Source: Streptomyces acidicola
Lineage (GTDB): Bacteria; Actinomycetota; Actinomycetes; Streptomycetales; Streptomycetaceae
Reading direction: 5' to 3'
DNA length: 64,000 nt
Assembly (NCBI RefSeq): GCF_009377235.1
Contig: NZ_VMNX01000013.1
Span: 1-64,000, forward strand
The position numbers and the translations under genes were made by a program. Numbering within the stretch: position 1 is the first letter of the stretch; each line of letters opens with the position of its first letter. Below the pieces are notes generated by a model, which worked only from the letters and a program-made list of their open reading frames with translations, had not been told where the DNA came from and made no database searches. Positions 16,832 to 25,166 of the stretch are shown piece by piece.

Positions 16832-17365
16832 TCAGACGGCGAGCAGCCGACCCCCGTCGAAGAAGTCGCCCGCCGAGTACACGAGGGGCGGCAGGTCGCT
16901 GGTCTCGACTCCGACGATGCGTCCGAAGAACACCGAATGAGTTCCGGCCTCCACCCGTGAGACGACCTGAACCTCGAACGTCGCCGACGCGTCGTCCAGC
17001 AGGGGTGCGCCCTGCCCGCCTTCGTGCCAGCCGACGCCCTGGAACTTGTCCCCGCCCGACATGGCGAACGTGGTCGCGACCGTCGACTGGGTGTTGCTCA
17101 GGATGCTGATGCCCAGGTGCTGAGCCGTGCACAGCGCCGCATGCGACTGCGCGGAGGAGTTGATGCAGACCAGAACCAGCAGAGGAGCCATCGAGACGCT
17201 GCTGAACGCGTTGACGACCAGTCCGACGGGCCGTCCATCGACCTGAGCGGTCACGACCGTCACCCCAGAGGGAAAAGAACGGTGGGCCTGCTTCACCTGC
17301 TGAACCAGCTCCGCGGACGCCGGCTGGTCAGGAACGGAAACGAGCGACGTGGTGTGAGTCTTCAT
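16832..17365 (-). CDS. FMN-dependent flavin reductase (HpaC-like)
   Basis: A 177-residue protein of the flavin-reductase-like split-barrel family. It contains RSFPSGVTVVTAQVDGRPVG, LVVNAFSSVSMAPLLVLVCI, a Ser/Cys-rich segment around SHAALCTAQHLGISIL and VFFGRIVGVE near the C-terminus. It would use NAD(P)H to reduce FMN and release FMNH2 to the luciferase-like monooxygenase. No convincing ribosome-binding site precedes the ATG at 17365. The predicted -10 element of P5 ends only 8 nt upstream, so the transcript may be leaderless. It heads an operon with the FAH-family gene. Confidence 0.88.
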   Translation of the reverse strand: MKTHTTSLVSVPDQPASAELVQQVKQAHRSFPSGVTVVTAQVDGRPVGLVVNAFSSVSMAPLLVLVCINSSAQSHAALCTAQHLGISILSNTQSTVATTFAMSGGDKFQGVGWHEGGQGAPLLDDASATFEVQVVSRVEAGTHSVFFGRIVGVETSDLPPLVYSAGDFFDGGRLLAV

Positions 17366-17372
17366 ACCGCCT

Positions 17373-17417
17373 ACAGTGCTGCGCGGTGGGTGCTGGAAAT
17401 CGTGCCAATCTGGTACA
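17373..17417 (-). promoter_or_regulatory. Dyad promoter P5 (flavin reductase-FAH operon)
   Basis: This is the weakest member: CGTGCCA-ATC-TGGTACA at 17401-17417. The -10-like CACTGT (minus strand) is at 17373-17378, 22 nt away. The ATG lies only 36 bp from the dyad, implying a leaderless transcript. Confidence 0.5.
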
Positions 17418-17459
17418 GCGCCACGAGGTGTGCGCGGCCCGTCATGATGCCGGGCCGGC

Positions 17460-18731
17460 TCATCCGGCGGTCGTTTCGGCGACTTCGGCCACGGCGTCCG
17501 CCAGCCGGTCGGCGAGATCGTCCACCACCTCGGTCGTCATCGGTGTCGTCAGCGCGGCCAGGTTGGCCGACGACAGCAGCAGGCCGCGGTGGTAGGCGGC
17601 CCACCACAGCCGGTGCTGCGTGTCCCGATCGACACTGGTCTTGCGGACGGGGAACACGCGCAGCAAGGACCCGAAGCCGCGAACCTCCCACCCGAGCGGC
17701 TCGATACGCGCCGACACCACACTGCGAGCTTGGTCGCCGAGCCGGTTCAGCCGGGCCACAGCGTCAGGAGAGAGCAGCCGCAGCGCCTCCGCGCCGGCTG
17801 CCATGCTCACGGGGTTTCCCGAGAAAGTACCGGAGTGCGGGATACTGCCCTTGCGCCGCGGGTCGAGTACGCGCATAACCTCCTCGCGCCCCGCGACCGC
17901 GCCGACCGGGAAACCGCCGCCGATGAGCTTGCCCGCGGTCAGCAGATCGGACACGATCCCGTACTCCCCACTCAGCCCGCCCGCACTGAGCCGAAGACTG
18001 ATCACCTCGTCGATGATGAGGAGAATGCCGTGCTGGTCCGCCAAGTCGCGTGCTGCCGACAGGAACTCGGCGGTCAGCGGGATGAGGCCGGCCCGGTTGG
18101 GCAGCAGGTCGAGGACGATGGCCGCGTGGTGGTGCGGCTTTTCCTCGATCACTTGCCGGAGCGAGTCGATGTCATTGAGGGGGACCAGGGACACCTCACG
18201 CACGGTGGACTCCGGAACGCCCCGCGCGGACTGCTCGCCACCGGCACACAGCGCGACATCGGACGAGCCGTGGTAACCGCCTCGCGTCATGATCACACCC
18301 GCACGTCCGGTCACCTCACGGGCGATACGGACGGCCGACATCACCGCCTCGGTACCCGAGTTGGTGAATCGCACCTGGTCCAGACCGGGGAGGCGCTGCA
18401 GGAGGAGATCGGCCAGCTCCCATTCACCGGGATTGGGAATGCCCCAGCACGAACCGGAGCCCATCGCCCGGCTCGCAGCCTCGACGATCTGCGGGTGCGC
18501 GTTGCCGTGCACGAGCGTGGTGAAGTTGTTGTTCGCGTCGATGAGCTCGCGCCCCTGGTCGTCCCAGAGCCGGTAGCCCGCGCCGCGGAGGGCGTATGTC
18601 GGTACGGCGCCGGTGTGATAGGCGTCGCGGCCGTACCCGCCGGGCAACAGGGGAAAGCCCCGCCGCCCCCTGCGTACGTGCGGATCGCTGTCCGGTACGT
18701 CCGGTACATCGGTCTTCGTCTCAAGAGCCAT
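17460..18731 (-). CDS. Class III aminotransferase (glutamate-1-semialdehyde aminomutase-like)
   Basis: A 423-residue PLP enzyme of fold type I. It has VRFTNSGTEAVMSAVRIARE (phosphate and substrate loop), RGGYHGSSDVAL, the cofactor aspartate in ILLIIDEVISLR and the Schiff-base lysine in LTAGKLIGGGFPVGAV. It resembles GSA 2,1-aminomutases but is probably a catabolic aminotransferase or aminomutase, because its neighbours are not haem-synthesis genes. The start is the ATG at 18731, with AAGGA 11-12 nt upstream. It is divergent from the SDR at 19099, with its own dyad (P6). An amino group on a pathway intermediate is therefore likely. Confidence 0.88.
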   Translation of the reverse strand: MALETKTDVPDVPDSDPHVRRGRRGFPLLPGGYGRDAYHTGAVPTYALRGAGYRLWDDQGRELIDANNNFTTLVHGNAHPQIVEAASRAMGSGSCWGIPNPGEWELADLLLQRLPGLDQVRFTNSGTEAVMSAVRIAREVTGRAGVIMTRGGYHGSSDVALCAGGEQSARGVPESTVREVSLVPLNDIDSLRQVIEEKPHHHAAIVLDLLPNRAGLIPLTAEFLSAARDLADQHGILLIIDEVISLRLSAGGLSGEYGIVSDLLTAGKLIGGGFPVGAVAGREEVMRVLDPRRKGSIPHSGTFSGNPVSMAAGAEALRLLSPDAVARLNRLGDQARSVVSARIEPLGWEVRGFGSLLRVFPVRKTSVDRDTQHRLWWAAYHRGLLLSSANLAALTTPMTTEVVDDLADRLADAVAEVAETTAG

Positions 18732-18845
18732 CGACGCTCAACATCCTTCGCGGGAGACCGTCCGCGCTGTCGACGCCGGCCACTTCCGTATCGGCCCGAG
18801 CGCATGGGACGGTCGGTTTCCGGTGGCAACCACCCTGGCGCTGAG

Positions 18846-18890
18846 AACGTACGCAGGCCGGAACATCGCGAACTGTCCTGAGTTGGCACA
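18846..18890 (-). promoter_or_regulatory. Dyad promoter P6 (aminotransferase)
   Basis: The dyad TGTCCTG-AGT-TGGCACA is at 18874-18890. The -10-like TACGTT (minus strand) is at 18846-18851, 22 nt away. It is one of two dyads in the 367-bp divergent gap. Confidence 0.6.
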
Positions 18891-19003
18891 GGCCCGACGG
18901 CGAAGCGAGTACTCCTCCGGGACCGGGCCCTGACGGTCAGGACGCCGCGCGGTCCGACTACGCCCATAGCCCCGCAGGGCACGACCCGACACCGGCGCCG
19001 AGG

Positions 19004-19047
19004 TGTCCCGAAGTGGAACAGATACGGCGCAAAGGCGACCGTAATCT
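19004..19047 (+). promoter_or_regulatory. Dyad promoter P7 (SDR)
   Basis: The dyad TGTCCCG-AAG-TGGAACA is at 19004-19020. The -10-like TAATCT on the plus strand is at 19042-19047, 21 nt downstream. This is the only copy facing right, and the spacing rule holds in that orientation. Confidence 0.65.
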
Positions 19048-19098
19048 TGCCCAGAACCGTGACGGGCGGCTCCGGCCGCGAAGAGATGTGGGGAAACG

Positions 19099-19848
19099 AT
19101 GGATCGAGTTCGAGGCAAGGTCGCGATCGTCACGGGTGCCGCCCGAGGCCAGGGCGAGGCACACAGCCGGCTTTTCGCCGCGGAGGGCGCCAGAGTCCTC
19201 ATGACCGATGTCCTCGACGACGCCGGTGAGACCGTGGCCGAGGAGCTGCGCGACGCCGGGTACGACGTGCACTACCGGCACACCGACGTCACCTCCGAAG
19301 CCGACTGGGTCGCCACTGTCGAGGATGCCGAACGCCGCTGGGGCCGTGTCGACATCCTTGTCAACAACGCCGGCATCGTCGGGACAATGAAGGCCGCCGA
19401 CGAGGAAGACGTCGATGCCTGGACGAAGATCACCGCGATCAACCAGCAGGGTGTCTTCCTGGGCATCAAGCACGTGGTCCCGGCGATGCGCCGAGGCGGC
19501 GGCGGCGCCATCGTCAACACCTGTTCCATCAACGGATCGGTCGGAGCACCCGGCTCTTTCTCATACCAGGCATCCAAGGGCGCCGTACGCATGATGACCC
19601 GAGCCGCAGCACTTGAGTACGTCAAGGACAACATCCGCGTGAACTCGGTCTCCCCCGGTCTGGTGATGACTCCCATGGCCGAGGAGGAGGGCGAGGAATC
19701 CAACAAAGCTTTCGCCGCCGCCACACCGATGGGGCGTGGCGCGCGTCCCGAAGAGGTCAGCTACGGCGTCCTCTTCCTAGCCAGCGAGGAAGCCAGTTAC
19801 GTCACCGGCACCGACCTCCTGATCGACGGTGGCTACACCGCTCAGTAG
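19099..19848 (+). CDS. Short-chain dehydrogenase/reductase (classical SDR)
   Basis: A 249-residue classical SDR with cofactor loop TGAARGQG (about 13-20), DVLDDAG acidic residue region consistent with NAD(H) preference, NNAG (about 90) and a Ser-Tyr-Lys active site (NTCSINGSV, then YQASK). The C-terminus DGGYTAQ is typical. It would oxidise a secondary alcohol or reduce a ketone. The start is the ATG at 19099 after GGGGAAACG. It is the only rightward gene in the dyad regulon (P7) and ends the island on that side. Confidence 0.92.
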   Translation: MDRVRGKVAIVTGAARGQGEAHSRLFAAEGARVLMTDVLDDAGETVAEELRDAGYDVHYRHTDVTSEADWVATVEDAERRWGRVDILVNNAGIVGTMKAADEEDVDAWTKITAINQQGVFLGIKHVVPAMRRGGGGAIVNTCSINGSVGAPGSFSYQASKGAVRMMTRAAALEYVKDNIRVNSVSPGLVMTPMAEEEGEESNKAFAAATPMGRGARPEEVSYGVLFLASEEASYVTGTDLLIDGGYTAQ

Positions 19849-20062
19849 AAAACGGCTCCGACGCCCTGCCGGACCTTCTCACCGACGGTCGGATCAGCAG
19901 CACACACTCAGCTTCCTCCGACCGACTATGGGCGTCTGCAGCAGAAAGCCGATCCTGCCGTCCAGTAGGTCAGCGCTACGGACGAGCCGTGCCAGCTCTG
20001 GTGCGGCAGTCCGGGTGGCTCGCACGCCCATCTCTCGCACCGACCCTTGGAAACCTCGTCCG

Positions 20063-21046
20063 ATGGATCTTGCCATGCGTCGACGACGTCGCGCGCTGTT
20101 CGTGTTCTTCTTTCTCCCCGGCATCGCCCTGTCGTCCTGGGTGACACGGACCCCCGATGTACGGGATCAACTCGGGGCTTCCACGGCCGAGATGGGTCTC
20201 GTGCTGTTCGGCCTATCTGTCGGCTCCATGCTGGGGATCCTGTGCTCCGGACGGCTGGTCTCCCGCTACGGCACCAGAACAGTCATCGGTCTGAGCACTC
20301 CACTGGTCATCATCAGTACCGCCGTCATCGCCGCAGGCAGTCTCGCGCACTCGGCCCTCCTGGTCGCCGTTGGTCTGTGCGTCTTTGGAGGGGGGATGGG
20401 CTTGGGTGAAGTCGCCGTCAACATCGATGGTGCAGATGTCGAACGAGCTCACGGCATCAGCACGCTGCCTGCCCTTCATGGGTTCTTCAGTCTCGGAACG
20501 GTCATCGGTGCCACCGCAGGAATGACCGCCACTGCTCAGCGGTTTCCTGTGCACTGGCACCTGACCCTGATCGCGTTCCTATCAGCTGTGGCCTTCGGGT
20601 ATGCCTTTCGCGCGGTGCCGGTGGGCACCGGCCGTAGCCCTTCCCGCCCCAGCCATAGCGAAGCCGCGCAGTCCCCACCCGTCCGCCTGTGGCGGGACCC
20701 GCAACTGCTGTTGATCGGTCTCATCGTGTTGGCCATGGCCCTGGCTGAGGGTGCGGCCAACGACTGGCTGCCGCTGCTCATGGTCGACGGGCATGGGCTC
20801 ACCCCCGCACTGGGTTCTCTTGTCTATGTCGGCTTCGCCGGGGCGATGACCATAGGCCGTTTCGGCGGAGCCTTCTTCGTCGCCCGGTTCCCTCGCGGCG
20901 TCATCGTCCGAGTCAGCGCCGTGTCGGCGGCCATCGGACTCATATTGGTGATCGCATCCGATAACGCCGGGATTGATCAGCGCTCGCATCGACCCGTCTC
21001 CGGCTCCATCTACGTGTTCCGAGTTGCATCACCACGTCCGGTATAG
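20063..21046 (+). pseudogene. C-terminally truncated MFS transporter
   Basis: The first ~295 residues read as a normal major facilitator protein: RRALFVFFFLPGIALSSWVT, the loop-2/3 motif GRLVSRYGTRTVIG, GGGMGLGEVAVNIDGADVE and PALHGFFSLGTVIGA. After ASDNAGI at about 20972 the frame leaves the family and stops after a charged, non-hydrophobic tail (DQRSHRPVSGS). Two or three transmembrane helices of the expected twelve are missing, so a deletion or frameshift is likely. The start is the ATG at 20063; another ATG is four codons later. It could still be expressed, but transport is doubtful. Confidence 0.6.
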
Positions 21047-21235
21047 GGACCGCCACTCCTTACCCTCACCCCCTGAAGGCAAGGGGGACACGCTCTCAAG
21101 TGGCAGCCCGAACCCAACTGGACCGCATACGTTCCTGTGTCTCTTATTGGCACACTCGCACGGGACGGCAGCGAGATAGCTTCACCAGGGATCAGTGCCA
21201 GCCGACCTCAAAAAGGGACGCGAAGGAGGCATTCG

Positions 21236-21334
21236 ATGGCCAATGCCCTCGACGTCTGGCCATCCCCGAAAACTTATTCATCCTCAATCGAGAGCGCGCT
21301 AGCGCAGGAATTCCGGATCGAAACCTCCAGGTAG
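21236..21334 (+). CDS. Possible 32-residue small ORF with a strong ribosome-binding site
   Basis: An ATG at 21236 follows AAGGAGG by 7 nt and opens a 32-codon frame (MANALDVWPSPKTYSSSIES ...). No homology is recognised. It lies in the otherwise empty 427-bp gap between the truncated MFS gene and the second SDR, where base composition is less GC-rich than its surroundings. It may be the start of a deleted gene or a leader peptide. Confidence 0.2.
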   Translation: MANALDVWPSPKTYSSSIESALAQEFRIETSR

Positions 21335-21473
21335 ACGGGATGGCGAATCGGGACGTCATGGTTCATGCCATCCCAGCAGGTAAAGCGGCTCGAAGGCAAC
21401 CTGGCGAGCCAGTACACAATTAACGAAGACTCACACGCGGTCTCAAATCGAGAAAACCAAGGTAGGAGATCCC

Positions 21474-22217
21474 ATGGGCAGGCTTTCCGGGAAGGTCGCG
21501 ATCGTCACAGGGGCGGGTTCTGGGCAGGGAAGAGCAGCGGCGCTTGCACTGGCAGCCGAGGGTGCTCACGTCGTGGCGGCGGACATCAACGAAACCGGCC
21601 TCGCCGAGCTCGCATCCGCAGCAGGGGAGATCGTTGTCACACGCTGCGATGTAGGTCGCGCGGACGAGGTGGAGTCCCTGGTGGCCCTGGCCGAGGAGCG
21701 TTTCGGTGCCCTGCACGTAATGCTCAACTGTGCCGGCTACCTCCGCGCGGCTCCCCTGCTGGAGACGACGGAGGAGATGCTCGACAGTATGATCAATGTC
21801 AACATCAAAGGTGTCTTCCACGGATGCAAGTTCGCCGTGCCGGCCCTCCAGCGCAGCGGGGGAGGATCGATCGTCAATTGGGGCTCGGTCAATTCTCTGG
21901 TTGCCGAACCGGAGATCTCCGCGTACTCCGCCACCAAAGGCGCAGTTCTGATGCTCACAAAGTCAGTGGCGGTAGAATTCGCCAAAGATAACATCCGTGC
22001 AAATTGCATCTGCCCGGGGGCGGTGCGTACTCCGATGGTCGAGAGCTTCTTCGATGAGGGATTCTTCGAGGACATGGATGCGCAGCGAAAATATCAACCC
22101 CTTGGTATGGGAACCCCTGAGCAAGTCGCGGATGTGGCAGTTTTCCTTGCCTCGGACGAGTCACGCCTCATGACTGGTTCGGCCGTAGTCGTCGACGGCG
22201 GTTACACGGCCCTATAA
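21474..22217 (+). CDS. Short-chain dehydrogenase/reductase (second SDR)
   Basis: A 247-residue classical SDR. It has TGAGSGQG (13-20), AADINETGLAEL (NAD-type acidic residue), LNCAG in place of the usual NNAG, and the catalytic Ser and YSATK. The C-terminus is DGGYTAL. It is related to the SDR at 19099 but clearly divergent. The start is the ATG at 21474 after GGTAGGAGATCCC. No copy of the island dyad is seen upstream, so it is probably not in that regulon. Confidence 0.9.
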   Translation: MGRLSGKVAIVTGAGSGQGRAAALALAAEGAHVVAADINETGLAELASAAGEIVVTRCDVGRADEVESLVALAEERFGALHVMLNCAGYLRAAPLLETTEEMLDSMINVNIKGVFHGCKFAVPALQRSGGGSIVNWGSVNSLVAEPEISAYSATKGAVLMLTKSVAVEFAKDNIRANCICPGAVRTPMVESFFDEGFFEDMDAQRKYQPLGMGTPEQVADVAVFLASDESRLMTGSAVVVDGGYTAL

Positions 22218-22228
22218 GGAATTCCGAA

Positions 22229-22747
22229 GCCAGGAACTGTTTGCACGGGCACAAGCGCTGCAACACCAAGAAGGTCCACCACCGCAGCGACCCCGATGGT
22301 GAGGTCATCCTCTGAGCGAAGCAGCGCGTCGGCAAGGACTGCTACCTGGAACTTCATGAAGCCTTTGAGCGTTTTTGCCGTACAGCAGAGGCAGATCCAT
22401 CTCGCGGTCGGCAACTCAACATGAGGCAGAGGCATGACGTGCACGAGCCTCTGCTCCTTGCCGCCCTTCTGAAGATTGCGAGCAGGATCGTCTTCGCCGA
22501 AGACCCGATGGAAGCGGTGAACCGTGTGGAACCGCTACAGCGGCTGCAGCGCTCCCCACGTTGGGTAGGACTGCAGGACGGATTCCATTACTTGCCGCTG
22601 CGGAAAGCACGCAAAGCGGCAAGCACGCGCCTCGCGCCCGTCATGCGGGCATTGGTCACCGACCCTTTTTACACAGCCGACCAGAACGAGCGGCGGGCCG
22701 TCGGGCTGTCCCACGTCACGCGCTGGCTGCGGGACCCCGATACATAG
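22229..22747 (+). pseudogene. Unrecognised ORF interrupted by a stop codon
   Basis: One frame reads coherently from about 22229 (RNCLHGHKRCNTKKVHHRSD) across a TGA at 22313-22315 into a 144-codon open stretch. That stretch contains ELHEAFERFCRTAEAD and RHDVHEPLLLAALLKIAS and ends HVTRWLRDPDT. The internal stop and the lack of a start before it suggest a degraded gene. An ATG at 22421 could restart a 108-residue product. I do not recognise the family. Confidence 0.35.
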
Positions 22748-23291
22748 CCTCAGTCACGTCCAGACCGTTCCGGGGGCGCGTCGCCCTTGGGTCACCTCCC
22801 CATTCCCAGCCCACTCCTCAAACCTGGACTCCACTGGCACCAGCAGGGCCCATGTTCAAAGGCATGCGGCAACCTCGGCAGATACGGGCTCGAACAAGGC
22901 GCCCTGACGCCTCCGCCATCGGCGACGGGGCGCGTTCGCTGCCGCGGGCGCCTTCGACGCCGCTTGTATCGAGCGTGAGGGCGCTGCACGTGCCTGACAA
23001 AAAGGAGAGCAGGTCCGCTGAACGCACATCCCTCCACTTCGCCCGAGATCATTGCGAGAGAGTTGAGCCCCCGTCGCGGTAGCGACGAGATCAGGGCTGC
23101 ACACTGAACGAATGAGTGCCTAGATCTGCGATCGTAACTGCGCAGAAAAGGGTTCACTCCCCAGGTCAAAGGCGTGGCGACTGAACTCTTCTCTGCCGTC
23201 CGACACCCACCCACTCCCCTCCCGGCCAACGGCGGAGCGTCGCGCAGAAAGCCCTTTCCGGCAGGGTGTTCATGGGCCTAGCGTGCGGCCC
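22748..23291. other. Intergenic, no gene seen
   Basis: There is no ORF with Streptomyces-like codon use, no tRNA-like cloverleaf and no convincing repeat in this 544-bp stretch. It separates the degraded ORF from the acyltransferase fusion and marks the end of the island region. Confidence 0.5.
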
Positions 23292-25070
23292 ATGGATGAT
23301 CTGGAGCTGGTTGATCCGAGGCAGGCGCCGTCCGGCCGGCCGTTTGCGAAACAGCCTGCAGGACCGCCTGCCGGGCTGCCTGCAGGACCGCCCGCCGGGC
23401 ATCTCGACCACTGCCCCTGGCTGTTCGCCGAGGAGGCGTCCGCCGAGCAGCGGGCCGCGCAGCGCGAGCGGCAGCGGTCGCTCGGCGGGGACTGCGAGAT
23501 CGGCGAGCGGTGTTACGTGGCCGGGTCCGCGGCGGTGTTCCCGGACCGGCTGCGGCTCGGCGACGACTCGTACATCGCCGCGCACGCCTATGTCACCGGG
23601 GACGTGACCACGGGCACCGACTGCACGCTGAACCCGTTCACGGTCGTCCGGGGCAGGGTCACGCTGGGCAACGGGGTGCGGATCGGTGCGCACACCTCGC
23701 TGCTGGGGTTCAACCACTCCATGGCACCCGACCGGCCCGTGTTCCGGCAGCCGCACACCAGCGAGGGCATCACCGTCGGGGACGACGTGTGGATCGGCTC
23801 GCACGTGGTCGTCGTGGACGGGGTGACCATCGGTGACCACTGTGTGATCGGTGCCGGGGCCGTGGTCACGAAGGACCTGCCGGCGTGGACGGTGGCGGCG
23901 GGGAACCCGGCCCGGCCCCTTCGCGACCGCCGGAACACGAGCGGACGGGGTGAGGCGGGTGCCCGGCCGTCCCGTGGGGCGGCGGGTGCGGGCGACGCCC
24001 TGGCGCGGTTCGCCGACACTGCGCGTGCCCAGGCCGCCGGTCTCCTGGCCCGCTGCTGGGACGGCGAGCGGTACGTCGACCGGCCCGGCGCGGCGCCCAC
24101 CGTACGGGCGCACTGCGACGCGGTGGAGATCGCGGACCTGCTGCTGGGCTCGGCACCGGTGGAGTTGACCGCCGAGGAGCATGTCGCGCGGCTGGGCGGG
24201 CCACAGGACGCCGGCACCGGGCTGGTTCCGGAGTTCGGCGAGCCGGTGCCGGTGCCGGAGGCCGACGGCTCTGTCGGCAAGGGGCCCTCGCTGTACCACG
24301 TGCTGTCCGTCGGGTACGCCCTCGATCTGCTGGGCGCCTCGTTCCCTCATCCGGTGCGCGGCGTACGGGAGATGACCGCCCGGCAGCTCGTCGCACGGCT
24401 GGAGGGGCTGCCCTGGCGGGACGGGGCGTGGGGTGCCGGGGCGTGGATCGACGCGTGGGCTACGGCGACGCACTGGAACCTGCGGCATGCCGAGGGTGAC
24501 GGTGGGGAGCCGGGCGCGCTGGAGGCGCTGTTCGGCTGGCTGCTGACCCGGGCCGACCCGTGGACGGGGATGTGGGGCAGTCCCTCGCCCGAGGCCGGGC
24601 GCCTCCAGGTGGTCAACGGCTACTACCGCCTGACCCGCGGGTCCTTCGCCCAGTTCGGGGTGCCGGTGCCGCACCCGGAGCGGGTCGTGGACGCGGTCCT
24701 GGACCACGCCCGCGACCCGCGCCACTTCGGGGCGGGCCGGGAGAACGCCTGCAACGTGCTGGACGTCGCCCATCCGCTGTGGCTGTGCGGCCGGCAGCTC
24801 GGGGCGCTCGCCGGGGACGGCGGTTACCGTTCGCCCGAGATCCGCGCCTGGGCCGAACACCGACTCGCCGCCGCGCTCCCCCGCTGGCAGGACGGCCAGG
24901 GTTTCGGCTTCGGTCCCGGCACCAGCGGTCCGGGTCCGGAACCGGGCCTCCAGGGCACCGAGATGTGGCTGGCGATCATCTGGCTCCTCGCCGATCTCGT
25001 GGGCCGCTCCGACGCCCTGGACTACCGGCCGCGCGGCGTCCACCGCCCGGAGCCGTCCCGCCGGACGTGA
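23292..25070 (+). CDS. Hexapeptide-repeat acyltransferase fused to a C-terminal helical domain
   Basis: Residues ~45-215 of this 592-residue protein form a left-handed beta-helix acyltransferase of the maltose/galactoside acetyltransferase type. They include GDDSYIAAHAYVTGDV, RVTLGNGVRIGAHTSLLGFN (with the following HSM), DDVWIGSHVVVVDGVTIGDH and AGNPARPL. After an Ala/Gly/Arg-rich linker, the C-terminal ~350 residues (WRDGAWGAGAWIDAWATATH, VVNGYYRLTRGSFAQFG) resemble an alpha/alpha-toroid fold such as terpene-cyclase-like or glycosidase-like proteins. The acceptor is unknown, probably a sugar or polysaccharide. The ATG at 23292 was chosen; a GTG three codons earlier is possible. It appears monocistronic. 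Confidence 0.75.
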   Translation: MDDLELVDPRQAPSGRPFAKQPAGPPAGLPAGPPAGHLDHCPWLFAEEASAEQRAAQRERQRSLGGDCEIGERCYVAGSAAVFPDRLRLGDDSYIAAHAYVTGDVTTGTDCTLNPFTVVRGRVTLGNGVRIGAHTSLLGFNHSMAPDRPVFRQPHTSEGITVGDDVWIGSHVVVVDGVTIGDHCVIGAGAVVTKDLPAWTVAAGNPARPLRDRRNTSGRGEAGARPSRGAAGAGDALARFADTARAQAAGLLARCWDGERYVDRPGAAPTVRAHCDAVEIADLLLGSAPVELTAEEHVARLGGPQDAGTGLVPEFGEPVPVPEADGSVGKGPSLYHVLSVGYALDLLGASFPHPVRGVREMTARQLVARLEGLPWRDGAWGAGAWIDAWATATHWNLRHAEGDGGEPGALEALFGWLLTRADPWTGMWGSPSPEAGRLQVVNGYYRLTRGSFAQFGVPVPHPERVVDAVLDHARDPRHFGAGRENACNVLDVAHPLWLCGRQLGALAGDGGYRSPEIRAWAEHRLAAALPRWQDGQGFGFGPGTSGPGPEPGLQGTEMWLAIIWLLADLVGRSDALDYRPRGVHRPEPSRRT

Positions 25071-25166
25071 CGGGTGGCGGTGGCGGACGCGTAAACCCGT
25101 CGGGCCCGGTGTCGACGTCCGGTCAACGGGTACGCGGTCGCCACCCCCGAAGATCTGGAGGGAGTC

